Part shown: one piece after another, positions 53,217-60,902 of the stretch
How the letters are laid out: each line of letters starts with the position of its first letter
Position numbering within the stretch: position 1 is the stretch's first letter
NCBI GenBank assembly: GCA_016713785.1
Contig: JADJOM010000001.1
Span: 620,001 to 684,000, forward strand
Source: Gemmatimonadota bacterium
GTDB lineage: Bacteria; Gemmatimonadota; Gemmatimonadetes; Gemmatimonadales; GWC2-71-9
Direction: 5' to 3'
DNA length: 64,000 bases
Notes under the pieces: generated by a model
Told to the model about the DNA's origin: nothing
Seen by the model: the letters and a program-made list of their open reading frames with translations, nothing else
Database searches by the model: none
Program-made: the position numbers and the translations under genes

Positions 53217-54296
53217 TCACTTCACCACGACCTTCCCCTGCATGAAGGGATGGGTCGTGCAGTGGTAGGCGTAGGTGCCGGGACGGGTGAACGTGAAGCG
53301 CCAGGCCTGGCCGCTCGCGAGGGATGCCGAGTCGAAGCCGCCAGCGTCGGCGGTGACGGTGTGGATCACCGCATCGTCGTTCCGCCACTCCACCGTGGTG
53401 CCGCGGGCAATCTCGAGCAGGCCCTCGGCAAAGCGGAGCCCGGTCATGGTGGTCCGGAGGAGGGCGCCGGTCACGGGCCCCGAAGGCACCTCGCCCGCGG
53501 GCTCTGCCCCCGCCGCCACCGGCGCGGGGGCCGGCGGGACCGGCGCGCGCCGGAAGTAGCGCGCCAGGGTGATGGGAATGGTGAACTCGAAGCCGTAGCG
53601 CACCCGTGCGGCGCCGCGGGAGGCTCCCTGCAGGGTGCCGGTGCTGGTGTTGGTGGCGTGGAGCGAGAGGGTGTGCGGCGTGTTCGGGATGGCCACGGTG
53701 AAGCCCGCGCTCCACGCCGCCTTCTCGCCCCGGGCCGCGTCCCGGTCGGCGAGCGTGGCGAGGTCCCCCACCAGCGCCAGGTGCCTCGTCAGGCGCAGCG
53801 CGGCCCCGCCCCCGTAGGCGAACTGCGCGCCGCTCGCGTCCGGATCGGCGAGCACCCGCCCCACCGCGAGCAGCCGGAACGGACCGGCCCGCCGGGCCAG
53901 GCTGAGCTCGCCGTCCGCGCCATCGGCGGCAACGTTCCAGCCCACCTGGGCGCCCACGTCCACCGGGAACCCGCGCGCCTGGGTGAGCGGCTGGGCCCGC
54001 AGGAAGAACTCCCACTCATTCGGGTACGACGCTGCGAGGGCGCTGTTGGTGGAGTAGCTGACGCCCACCAGCGTCCCGCGCGCCACCGAGGTGGCCAGCA
54101 GGAAGGTCGGGACGTTGCTGACCTTCCGCACCGGCCCCGGACCGCGGACAAAGCGGTGCAGGAAGTTGAACTGCACCGTGCCCGGGGGCACCACCCAGTC
54201 GCCCGAGAGGTTGGGCGTGCGATCGAGCCCACCCTGCCCCGCGAGCGGGCCGGCCAGGCCGAGCGCCAGCAGGCAGCCGAACACGCGCCATCGCAT
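53217..54296 (-). CDS. DUF5777-like beta-barrel fused to a C-terminal cupredoxin
   Basis: 359 residues with a signal peptide (RVFGCLLALGLAGPLAGQ). Residues 25-230 look like a membrane beta-barrel of the DUF5777 type (VQFNFLHRF, VGVSYSTNSALAASYPNEWEFFLRAQ). A Pro/Ala linker (PVPPAPAPVAAGAEPAG) leads to a cupredoxin domain with His in IHTVTADAGG and Cys, His and Met in YAYHCTTHPFMQGKV. The copper centre would be tethered to the outer membrane. I know of no named protein with this layout. The DUF5777 match is by feel and less sure than the cupredoxin. Confidence 0.72.
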   Translation of the reverse strand: MRWRVFGCLLALGLAGPLAGQGGLDRTPNLSGDWVVPPGTVQFNFLHRFVRGPGPVRKVSNVPTFLLATSVARGTLVGVSYSTNSALAASYPNEWEFFLRAQPLTQARGFPVDVGAQVGWNVAADGADGELSLARRAGPFRLLAVGRVLADPDASGAQFAYGGGAALRLTRHLALVGDLATLADRDAARGEKAAWSAGFTVAIPNTPHTLSLHATNTSTGTLQGASRGAARVRYGFEFTIPITLARYFRRAPVPPAPAPVAAGAEPAGEVPSGPVTGALLRTTMTGLRFAEGLLEIARGTTVEWRNDDAVIHTVTADAGGFDSASLASGQAWRFTFTRPGTYAYHCTTHPFMQGKVVVK

Positions 54297-54670
54297 GGAT
54301 GCTCCTTGGGTAGTCAGAACGTTGGCTCCCGCGGACGGCGGGTGGGATAGTCAGGGAGGGAAGCGCGTGGTGCCTCCCCACGGGTGGCCTGGACCGCGAC
54401 CGGCGGTCAACATACGGGCAAATGGGAATCGCACCACCCCCAATGCGCTTGGAGAAGCCGGGGGCACGCTCGCAGACACATGGCGGGCAACGACCGTTCC
54501 AGTGACATCCGGCGCGACATGCCCCGATCCCCACCCCTGTCGGTCTCCACAACTCCTTGGCTTACCGTGTGTTGAGGGCGCGGAACGAGGCCGCCCGCCC
54601 AGACCGATGCTACCAGGTCCGGGCGGGCGGGTCTGCAGCGGGTCGCGCGGGCCGCAGCGTTTCGGTACGG
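54297..54670. other. Non-coding gap between the esterase gene and the barrel-cupredoxin gene (374 bases)
   Basis: No coding frame is supported. It holds a hairpin with a 10-bp stem (CCGCCCGCCC at 54591-54600 and its complement at 54621-54630) and a 20-base loop. The hairpin lies 41 bases past the stop of the esterase gene on the minus strand and may end that transcript. The part next to 54296 should carry the promoter of the barrel-cupredoxin operon, but I see no convincing boxes. Confidence 0.5.
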
Positions 54671-55282
54671 CTAGGCCGGCCCCAACCACTGCGCCGCCGC
54701 GGCAATTTCCTCCGGCACCAGGTTGTGGCCCGCGTCCCGCCAGTCGAGCGTGACGTCCGCCCCACCCCGGCGAAACAGCGCGGCGAGCCGTTCGCCGTGC
54801 TCCGGTGGCACGATCGGGTCGGCGCGGCCGGCACCGATCCAGATCCGGTGCCCCTCGAGTTGCGGCACCGCCGCGGGTTCGAAGGGCACCATCGCCCGGA
54901 GCAGCACGGCGGCGGGGAGCACCGCCGGGTCCGCCAGCAGCAGACTCGCGGCGATGTTCGCGCCGTTGGAGAAGCCCACGGCCGTCAGGCGCTCCGGCGC
55001 GAAGCCGTACTCCCGCGCCGCCGCGCGGATGAACCCGGCGAGCTCGGTGGTGCGCCGGTGCAGGTCCTCGAGGTCGAAGACCCCCTCGGCCAGCCGCCGG
55101 AAGAAGCGCGGCATCCGCCCCTCGAGCACCCGGCCCCGCGGCGCGAGCAGCCCCGCCTCGGGGTCGAGGGCACGCCCCAGCGGGAGCAGGCTGTCCTCGT
55201 CGCCGCCGGTGCCATGCAGCAGGAGCAACGTGCGGCCGCTGCGGCCCGGCAGGTAGCGGTGCTGGAAGTCGTGGGTGGTCAC
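54671..55282 (-). CDS. Alpha/beta hydrolase, MhqD-like phospholipase/carboxylesterase family
   Basis: 203 residues from a GTG at 55282 that overlaps the dioxygenase stop (GTGA). The oxyanion region LLLLHGTGGDED, the nucleophile elbow GFSNGAN and the late Asp (GRADPIVPPEHG) and His (DAGHNLV) make a complete catalytic triad. The family includes MhqD of Bacillus, which lies beside the quinone-handling dioxygenase gene mhqE/O. Here the same pairing is seen, so a role in detoxifying quinone adducts is likely. No signal peptide is present. Confidence 0.85.
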   Translation of the reverse strand: MTTHDFQHRYLPGRSGRTLLLLHGTGGDEDSLLPLGRALDPEAGLLAPRGRVLEGRMPRFFRRLAEGVFDLEDLHRRTTELAGFIRAAAREYGFAPERLTAVGFSNGANIAASLLLADPAVLPAAVLLRAMVPFEPAAVPQLEGHRIWIGAGRADPIVPPEHGERLAALFRRGGADVTLDWRDAGHNLVPEEIAAAAQWLGPA

Positions 55283-56211
55283 GCCGGCACCTCCAGCGCG
55301 GGGAGGGCCGCGGCGATCGCCTCGCGCTGCGACTCGTACTCCGGCGGGAGCCGCAGGGTGGCGCCGAGGGTGGCCTCCGCCTCGTCCACCAGGAACCCGG
55401 GGCCGTCGGTGGCCACCTCGAAGAGCACGCCGCCGGGCTCGCGGAAGTAGATCGAGCGGAAGTACTGCCGGTCGACGACCGGGGTGACCCCCAGGGCGCG
55501 GCCCAGGATCTCGGCGCGCAGGCGCGCCTGGTCGGCCTCGTCGGCGGCACGCCAGGCCACATGGTGGATGGTCCCGGCGCCCATGGTGCCGCCACCGGCA
55601 TCGGGATCGCGCAGCAGGTCAGCGGTGGAGCCATCGGGGCTCTCCAGACGGAGCACCCCTGCGTCCTCCCCCAGCGCACGGAACCCGAGGAGCTCGGTCA
55701 GCAGCAGGGCCGTCGCGTCAGCCCCCCGGAGCCGGAGGGTGGTCCCCGCCAGCCCGGTGATCTGCGTGGCCCCGGGGACGGGGCTCCCCGGCCAGGGCTC
55801 GCCGCGCGGCGCGTCCCGCTCGACGAGGGCCAGGCCCATGCCATCCGGGTCGGTGAACCGCAGCTCCGGTGCACCGAAGCGCTCGCGCCGGTGCAGCCCG
55901 GCGACGCCCAGGGCGGCCAGCCGCTCCGCCCAGTAGTCCGTCGCGCCATGGGGAATCGCGTAGCTCGCCATCACGGCCTGCCCGGCGCCGGGGCGGCCGG
56001 GGCGCGCCCCGGCCCAGGGGAAGAACGTGAGCAGGGTGCCGGGATGTCCCAGGCGGTCCCCGAAGTAGAAGTGATAGGTGCCGGGATCATCGAAGTTCAC
56101 GGTCCGCTTGACGAACCGGAGCCCGAGGGTGCCGGCGTAGAACGCGAGGTTGCGCCGTGGATCGCCCGCGATGGCGGTGATGTGGTGCAACCCCTGACTG
56201 CCCTTCTTCAT
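55279..56211 (-). CDS. Ring-cleaving dioxygenase, MhqO-like glyoxalase-fold
   Basis: 310 residues from the ATG at 56211, which has GGAGG just upstream. Two glyoxalase/VOC modules are present: the first starts LHHITAIAGDPRRNLAFYAGTLGLRFVKRTVNFDD, the second has TIHHVAW and FEVATDGPGF. The metal ligands are His in HHI, His in HHVAW and Glu in FEVA. Such enzymes open hydroquinone or catechol rings (MhqA/E/O in Bacillus). It follows the MarR gene by 48 bases, so regulator, dioxygenase and esterase form one operon. Confidence 0.88.
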   Translation of the reverse strand: MKKGSQGLHHITAIAGDPRRNLAFYAGTLGLRFVKRTVNFDDPGTYHFYFGDRLGHPGTLLTFFPWAGARPGRPGAGQAVMASYAIPHGATDYWAERLAALGVAGLHRRERFGAPELRFTDPDGMGLALVERDAPRGEPWPGSPVPGATQITGLAGTTLRLRGADATALLLTELLGFRALGEDAGVLRLESPDGSTADLLRDPDAGGGTMGAGTIHHVAWRAADEADQARLRAEILGRALGVTPVVDRQYFRSIYFREPGGVLFEVATDGPGFLVDEAEATLGATLRLPPEYESQREAIAAALPALEVPA

Positions 56212-56259
56212 ACCTGCCTCCAGTACTGCGACATCCAACGACCTGACCACGTGACGGCC

Positions 56260-56733
56260 CTACTCCTTGTGGGAGAGGCCCAGCTTCCGGCAGAGCGTGC
56301 CGAGCTGCCGCTGCTCGGACTGGGTGAGCACGCCGAGCAGCCGGGTGACGCGGGCGGCGTGCGGGGGGAAGGCCTTGGCGATGAGCGCCTCGCCCTTCGG
56401 GGCGAGCCGGACCAGGTAGGCCCGGCGGTCATCGGGATTGGGGCCGCGCACCACCAGCCCGCGCTTCTCGAGGTTGTCGATCACGGTGGTAAGGTTGCTG
56501 CCGCTCACCAGCAGCTTCTCGCACAAGCGGGCCTGGGCCATGGGGCCCACGTGCCACAGCGCCTCGAGCACCCCGAACTGCGACTCGGTGAGGTTGTGCT
56601 CCTTGACCAGCGGCGCCGCGAGGATGGCGTTGATGGTGTTCCCCGCGCGCCGCAGCTTGATGAACGTGAGCAGCGCCAGCATGGTGGCGGGGTCGCGGGC
56701 ATGGAGGCGCTGCAGGGTGACGCGCGGCGGCAT
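56260..56733 (-). CDS. MarR-family regulator of the dioxygenase operon (MhqR-like)
   Basis: 157 residues with the winged-helix motif LTESQFGVLEALWHVGPMAQARLCEKLLVSGSNLTTVIDNLEKRGLVVR and the wing sequence PDDRRAYLVRL. It is most like the MhqR/OhrR-type regulators. The order regulator-dioxygenase-esterase suggests it represses this operon and responds to quinones or other electrophiles. The upstream gap contains an AT-rich imperfect palindrome that may be its operator. Confidence 0.88.
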   Translation of the reverse strand: MPPRVTLQRLHARDPATMLALLTFIKLRRAGNTINAILAAPLVKEHNLTESQFGVLEALWHVGPMAQARLCEKLLVSGSNLTTVIDNLEKRGLVVRGPNPDDRRAYLVRLAPKGEALIAKAFPPHAARVTRLLGVLTQSEQRQLGTLCRKLGLSHKE

Positions 56734-56773
56734 GGGAAGACTCCAGGGGGTGGACCAGCAGACGTTCGCGAAT

Positions 56774-56802
56774 GATCATATAATACGATGTCGAATATAA
56801 TG
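56774..56802. promoter_or_regulatory. AT-rich imperfect palindrome, likely MarR operator and promoter
   Basis: The sequence ATATAATACGA-TG-TCGAATATAAT (arms match at about 7 of 11 positions) stands out as AT-rich in a GC-rich region. It lies about 45 bases upstream of the marR start. TATTAT and TATGAT on the minus strand could act as a -10 box. Autoregulation is the usual pattern in this family. Confidence 0.45.
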
Positions 56803-56832
56803 CCGATCTGAATGGCGTCAACTCCCCCGGGG

Positions 56833-57504
56833 CTATGGGGCGGGCGCCCGTCCCATGGCGGCCAGCAGTTCCGCCGCGGGGAGCACGTGCCCGCCGGCGA
56901 AGCGCCGGGCGGTGACCGAGGCCCCGGCCGCGGCCAGCCGGGCGGCATCCTCCTCGAGGGTCCCTTCGGGCGCGTAGTGGTCCGCGTCCCCGGCGATGAG
57001 CTGCACCGGGGCACCGCCGAGCCCCGCGGTGAACGCGTCGAGGGGGAGGTCGTGCGCCAGGGGGACCCCCCAGAGGATCACCCGGTCCACCCGGCGCCCT
57101 CCGGCGGCGATCCAGCGGCTGGCAAGCACGGCGCCCTGGCTGAAGCCGAGCAGCGTGAGGCGCGGCCGGACCGGTTGCCCTTCGAGCAGGCGCCGCAACA
57201 GGCCATCGAGGTAGGCGAAGTGATCCTGGAGGTCGGCCTCGCGGTGCTCCCGGGTGAGCCAGGTGGCGCCGATCGCGGGGCCGTGCTGGCCATTGAGCCG
57301 GGTCTCCAGATAGAACCGGGACAGCGCCTCGGGCGCCGCGATGAGCGTGTGGCCATCCTCGAGCGGCGCGAGCAGGCGGAGGAACCGCGCCGCGAGCTGG
57401 GCGTGGCCATGGAGGCCGAGGACCAGCTCCCCGGCGGGCCGCTGGGCGTCACCGAGCAGGAAGTACCGCGCCGTCCGGCCGACGGTCAGGTGGTGCGGCT
57501 TCAT
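56833..57504 (-). CDS. Second phospholipase/carboxylesterase-family hydrolase
   Basis: 223 residues from the ATG at 57504, overlapping the thioredoxin stop by 4 bases. The triad is present: nucleophile in LLGFSQGAVLAS, Asp in AGDADHYAPEG, His in FAGGHVLP. The oxyanion region is VLGLHGHAQ. No signal peptide is seen. It is related at family level to the MhqD-like protein at 54671 but not a close copy. Coupling to a thioredoxin suggests a role in thiol or acyl chemistry; the substrate is unknown. Confidence 0.8.
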   Translation of the reverse strand: MKPHHLTVGRTARYFLLGDAQRPAGELVLGLHGHAQLAARFLRLLAPLEDGHTLIAAPEALSRFYLETRLNGQHGPAIGATWLTREHREADLQDHFAYLDGLLRRLLEGQPVRPRLTLLGFSQGAVLASRWIAAGGRRVDRVILWGVPLAHDLPLDAFTAGLGGAPVQLIAGDADHYAPEGTLEEDAARLAAAGASVTARRFAGGHVLPAAELLAAMGRAPAP

Positions 57505-57950
57505 CCCGCGCCGAGGAGCCGCCCCAGCTCCGTCACGCCGGCCTGGCCCACGTGGCGCCGCACCTCGCTCCATCCCGGAAGGCGATGAACGTCGGGATGC
57601 CGCGGACCCCGTATCGGGTGGCGGCCCCGGGGATTCCGGTCGGTGTCCACCTTCACGACCAGCGTGCGGCCCGCCTGCGCCGCCGCGAGGGCCTCGACGG
57701 CCGGTGCGCTGGCCCGGCAGGGGCCGCACCAGTCGGCGTAGAAGTCGACGAGAACCGGGACGGTGGCGCTCGCGAGGGTGTCTTCGAGGTCATCCTCGGT
57801 GGCGCGCACGGGGCGGTCGAGCTGCAGGGGACTGCGGCACACGCCACACTGCGGCGCCATGGCCACGCGGGCGAGATCCACCCGGTTGCGGCGGTGGCAG
57901 GCGGGGCAGGTGATCGTGGCTGCCTGGGCCGGGGTGAGGGTGCTGTCCAT
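57501..57950 (-). CDS. Thioredoxin 2 (TrxC type) with a locally shifted reading frame
   Basis: 149 residues. The N-terminal zinc motif (CPACHRR and CGVC) and the active site WCGPC are intact, as in TrxC. Between about 57,570 and 57,632 the frame gives NPRGRHPIRGPRHPDVHRLPG, while the next frame gives GAATRYGVRGIPTFIAFRDG, which is what a thioredoxin should have, including the cis-proline loop. One extra base (a run of CCCC where CCC fits) and one missing base about 60 bases later restore the frame to SEVRRHVGQAGV. As written the protein lacks the cis-Pro motif. A sequencing error or a real double frameshift are both possible. Confidence 0.8.
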   Translation of the reverse strand: MDSTLTPAQAATITCPACHRRNRVDLARVAMAPQCGVCRSPLQLDRPVRATEDDLEDTLASATVPVLVDFYADWCGPCRASAPAVEALAAAQAGRTLVVKVDTDRNPRGRHPIRGPRHPDVHRLPGWSEVRRHVGQAGVTELGRLLGAG

Positions 57951-58007
57951 GGAAGGGCTCCTTGGGTGTCCCGCGGTGCGGCGGGAATATGCCCGTGTGG
58001 CGTGAGA

Positions 58008-58574
58008 TCAGCGAGCGGGCGCGCTGTCGGGGATGAACACGGCGTACACGCCGCGAAGGTCCCCGACCGCGAAGCCGTAGGCCCGGTCCTGCGGGTAACG
58101 CTGCTGGATGAAGGCGGGTCGGGCGGCGGCATCACCATGGCAGGCCAGGCAGGGCTGCTCCACCACGATCCGGCGGAAGTAACGGATCCCGGGCTGGCCC
58201 TCACGGGTCGATGCCAGCCAGAGGCTCAGCACGCCGGGGTGCCGTTCGAAGACGCGGGTGGCGAACTTCCCCTCCTCGTCCAGGGCGTTCGCGGGGTTCC
58301 GGTTGCGGCCGGCCAGCTGCGCCACCTGCCACCCGCGGGCGGCCCCCTCCGTTCGCGCGCGGGCGCCGACCGGCCGGCACACCTGGGCAAAGGTCGCGCT
58401 GTCCGGGACCGTCCCGGCGCCGATCCCGGCGGCGAGCCCCGAGCGCATGGCATCGAGTTCCTCGATGAAGCGCACCGCCTCGGCCATCGGGGCCGCGGGC
58501 GGACGTGGGGCCTGGGCCGCCACAGGGACGGCGGCCAGGAGGGGAAGCAGGATCAGGCAGGCGTGGCGACGCAC
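58008..58574 (-). CDS. Periplasmic c-haem protein of the DUF3365 (Tll0287-like) family
   Basis: 188 residues from a GTG at 58574, with GAGG 5 bases upstream; this gives a clean signal peptide (RRHACLILLPLLAAVPVAAQ). The haem-binding motif CLACHG lies near the C-terminus, and the segment RNRNPANALDEEGK and RYFRRIVVEQPCLACHGD is typical of DUF3365 domains, which resemble PAS folds with a bound haem and are thought to sense redox state or gases. It is divergent from the rhodanese gene, with tightly overlapping promoters between them. Confidence 0.83.
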   Translation of the reverse strand: MRRHACLILLPLLAAVPVAAQAPRPPAAPMAEAVRFIEELDAMRSGLAAGIGAGTVPDSATFAQVCRPVGARARTEGAARGWQVAQLAGRNRNPANALDEEGKFATRVFERHPGVLSLWLASTREGQPGIRYFRRIVVEQPCLACHGDAAARPAFIQQRYPQDRAYGFAVGDLRGVYAVFIPDSAPAR

Positions 58575-58592
58575 AGGAGCCTCGACAGGAAG

Positions 58593-58632
58593 TTGTATCA
58601 ATGACTATATAGTTATATATTGCCTTCGTCAA
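58593..58632. promoter_or_regulatory. Divergent overlapping promoters with a perfect 10-bp palindrome
   Basis: Minus strand: TTGACG (58632-58627), 17 bases, TATAGT (58609-58604), five of six matches in each box. Plus strand: TTGTAT (58593-58598), 17 bases, TATATT (58616-58621). Both -10 regions lie in one AT-rich block whose core ACTATATAGT is a perfect palindrome, a likely binding site for a regulator that controls the haem-domain and rhodanese genes together. Confidence 0.6.
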
Positions 58633-58648
58633 CCACCCGAGGCCAGTC

Positions 58649-59524
58649 ATGTCCCGTGCACTGTTGTTGCTCGCCTGCGCCGCCACCGGGCTTCCCGCCC
58701 AGGCGCCCGCCCCCCGGCCCGACCTGGTCACCTCCGTGGCCGCGCTGGCGGGCCGACTCTCCGACCCCGCGCTGGTGATCGTGCAGGTGGACCGTGACCC
58801 GGCACCCTACCAGGACGGCCACATCCCGGGCGCCCGGTTCGTGCCGCTCCGGGCCATCGTGGTGGAGCGCGCCGGTGTTCCCAACGAGCTGCCGGAGGTG
58901 GCGGTCCTCGACTCGGTGCTGGCATCCGTGGGCATCAGCGATGGGACCCCGATCGTGATCTATGGGGAGCCCCTCGCGGCGGCGCGGCTCTTCTTCACCC
59001 TGGACTACCTCGGCCTGGGCGACCAGGCGAGCCTGCTCGACGGCGGCCTCGCCGCCTGGAAGGCGGCCGGCCAGCCGGTGACCCGCGACCTCCCGCCCGG
59101 GCGCACGGGCCACCTGGCATCGCGGGCCCGGCCCGAGGTGCTGATCGAGGCGCCCGAGCTGGCGCGGCGGCTGGGTGACTCCGCCCTCGTGGTGCTCGAC
59201 GCGCGCCCGCCGGCCGAATGGAGCGGGAGCACGGGGGGAGAGGGTGTGCCGCGGGCCGGGCATATCCCGGGAGCCCGCAGCTTCTTCTGGCGCTGGGCGC
59301 TTGCCGGGGCGGATCCGCCGTCCCTCAAGGACCCGGCGGTGCTGGCCAAGCTGCTCGGACGCGTCGGGCTCGCGCCGGGGCGCGAGGTGATCACGTACTG
59401 CCGGACGGGGGTGCAGGCGAGCCACCTCTATTACGTGGCCCGGACCCTCGGCTACCGGCCGCGGATGTACGACGGCTCGTTCCTCGAATGGAGTCGGGTG
59501 GCCGAACTGCCGGTGGAACGCTGA
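58649..59524 (+). CDS. Exported double-rhodanese sulfurtransferase
   Basis: 291 residues with a signal peptide (SRALLLLACAATGLPAQ). Two rhodanese domains: the first (DPALVIVQVDRDPAPYQDGHIPGARF) lacks the active cysteine (VIYGEP), the second has catalytic Cys251 in VITYCRTGVQASH and the substrate-side motif GHIPGARSFFWRW. This inactive-plus-active layout is that of thiosulfate and 3-mercaptopyruvate sulfurtransferases. It should act in the periplasm on thiosulfate, cyanide or persulfides. It is followed by a hairpin terminator. Confidence 0.9.
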   Translation: MSRALLLLACAATGLPAQAPAPRPDLVTSVAALAGRLSDPALVIVQVDRDPAPYQDGHIPGARFVPLRAIVVERAGVPNELPEVAVLDSVLASVGISDGTPIVIYGEPLAAARLFFTLDYLGLGDQASLLDGGLAAWKAAGQPVTRDLPPGRTGHLASRARPEVLIEAPELARRLGDSALVVLDARPPAEWSGSTGGEGVPRAGHIPGARSFFWRWALAGADPPSLKDPAVLAKLLGRVGLAPGREVITYCRTGVQASHLYYVARTLGYRPRMYDGSFLEWSRVAELPVER

Positions 59525-59539
59525 GGGTGGAGACGCGAC

Positions 59540-59563
59540 GGGGCGAGGCTCGCGCCTCGCCCC
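59540..59563. terminator. Hairpin between convergent rhodanese and haem-porin genes
   Basis: Nine-bp stem (GGGGCGAGG at 59540-59548, complement at 59555-59563) with a 6-base loop, 15 bases after the rhodanese stop and 25 bases before the stop of the opposing gene. It can act on both transcripts. Confidence 0.6.
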
Positions 59564-59588
59564 GCCGTGCCACGATTCCCGCAGGGCT

Positions 59589-60779
59589 TCAGAAGGCGGC
59601 GACGATCCCGACCGTCACGCGGGCCAGCTCCTGCTCCATGTCGTAGGTCATCTCCCCGCTCACCCGCAGGTTCCGCTGGACCAGGTGGCCGATCCCGCCG
59701 GAGATGCTCTCATAGCGCTTGCCGGGACCGGGGCCACCGAGCCGCACGTCCATCAGCGGCCGGTTGGCCGTGACGAGATTGTACAGCGCGAAGCCGTAGA
59801 ACCGGCTGTTGGCCGGCCGCACGATCAGCTCACCGAAGCCGCCGTTCACCCGTACTTCGGGCTCCCCCGCGGTGTAGGTGGGCTCGTCGTCGCGGCGGTG
59901 GACAAACTGCCCGTTGAGCTCCACGGGACCGAGCGACACGGTGCCATCCACGCCGACCATCCGGGTCTTGTTGGTGGTGCCGTTGGCGGTGGAGCGGCCG
60001 TAGTACCCGAAGATGCCCAGGCGGAGCGGCGCGGCGAGGTCGCGGGTGACGTGCAGGAAGAAGTTCTTGCTCGCGTCGGTGTCGTAGCGCCGGTTGGCCT
60101 GGGCGCCGCCGATGCCGCTGCCGTTGAGCACCTCGGCGGTGACGGTGAAGCCGGCGAGGTCGGCCAGGCCCATGAGCCCGCGGTCGTAGGTCAGGTCGAT
60201 GGGGACGTCGCCGACGCGGGCGCGGTACACGGCGTAGTCCTCGAACTCGAGGCGCAGTTCCCGCTTGAACAGCGGATCGGACACCTGGAACTGGCCCACG
60301 GCCAGGTCGAACGGCACGCCACCGATGTCGTTGATGTGCAGGAAGGCGTCCTCGACGCCGCCGATGTCACCCCGCTCCACCAGGAAGGTGTAGAAGTAGT
60401 AGGAGATCTTCTTCGAGATCGCCCCTCCCGAGAGCACCTTGACCCCGTAGGGGTACTGGAAGTCGGTCGCGACGTCGCCGTTGGCGTAGGCCTGGGCATA
60501 CATCTCGAGGCGGACCGCCAGCGGGACGTCCTTCATGAGGGCCAGCAGCTCATCGCCGGTCCCGATGGTGTCCATGGGCTCCTCGGTGGGGCTCATGCGG
60601 TAGCCATTGGCGGCAAACTGGGCGCCGAAGTCGTTCAGCTTGGGAAACGGGTCATGGCAGGTCTGGCAGCTGACCTTGTACCGTCGCGCAAACGCGGGAA
60701 TGGCGGACGCGGGCCCCGGGAGCAGGGTGGCGAACGCCAGGACGGCGGTCAGGGTGATCCCCCAACGACGCACGGGCAT
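59589..60779 (-). CDS. Outer-membrane barrel with an N-terminal c-haem motif
   Basis: 396 residues from the ATG at 60779, which has GAGG upstream. A signal peptide (TLTAVLAFATLLPGPASA) is followed at once by IPAFARRYKVSCQTCHDPFPKLNDFGAQFAANGYR. CQTCH is a c-type haem site, and this segment is common at the start of cytochrome-like outer-membrane proteins. The rest is barrel-like with alternating aromatic strands and an aromatic last residue (VGIVAAF). It may pass electrons across the outer membrane or serve as a porin with a haem plug. No multihaem partner gene is adjacent. Confidence 0.78.
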   Translation of the reverse strand: MPVRRWGITLTAVLAFATLLPGPASAIPAFARRYKVSCQTCHDPFPKLNDFGAQFAANGYRMSPTEEPMDTIGTGDELLALMKDVPLAVRLEMYAQAYANGDVATDFQYPYGVKVLSGGAISKKISYYFYTFLVERGDIGGVEDAFLHINDIGGVPFDLAVGQFQVSDPLFKRELRLEFEDYAVYRARVGDVPIDLTYDRGLMGLADLAGFTVTAEVLNGSGIGGAQANRRYDTDASKNFFLHVTRDLAAPLRLGIFGYYGRSTANGTTNKTRMVGVDGTVSLGPVELNGQFVHRRDDEPTYTAGEPEVRVNGGFGELIVRPANSRFYGFALYNLVTANRPLMDVRLGGPGPGKRYESISGGIGHLVQRNLRVSGEMTYDMEQELARVTVGIVAAF

Positions 60780-60902
60780 GGTGATTCCTCGGACGGAGAG
60801 TGGTGCCGCAAGTCTAATCCGGTCGGATGAAACGGTCATGAACCCCCGCTGAGTCCCCGGTCGGCCCCTTGGCGGACGGACCGGCCCACCGCACCTTCCA
60901 GC

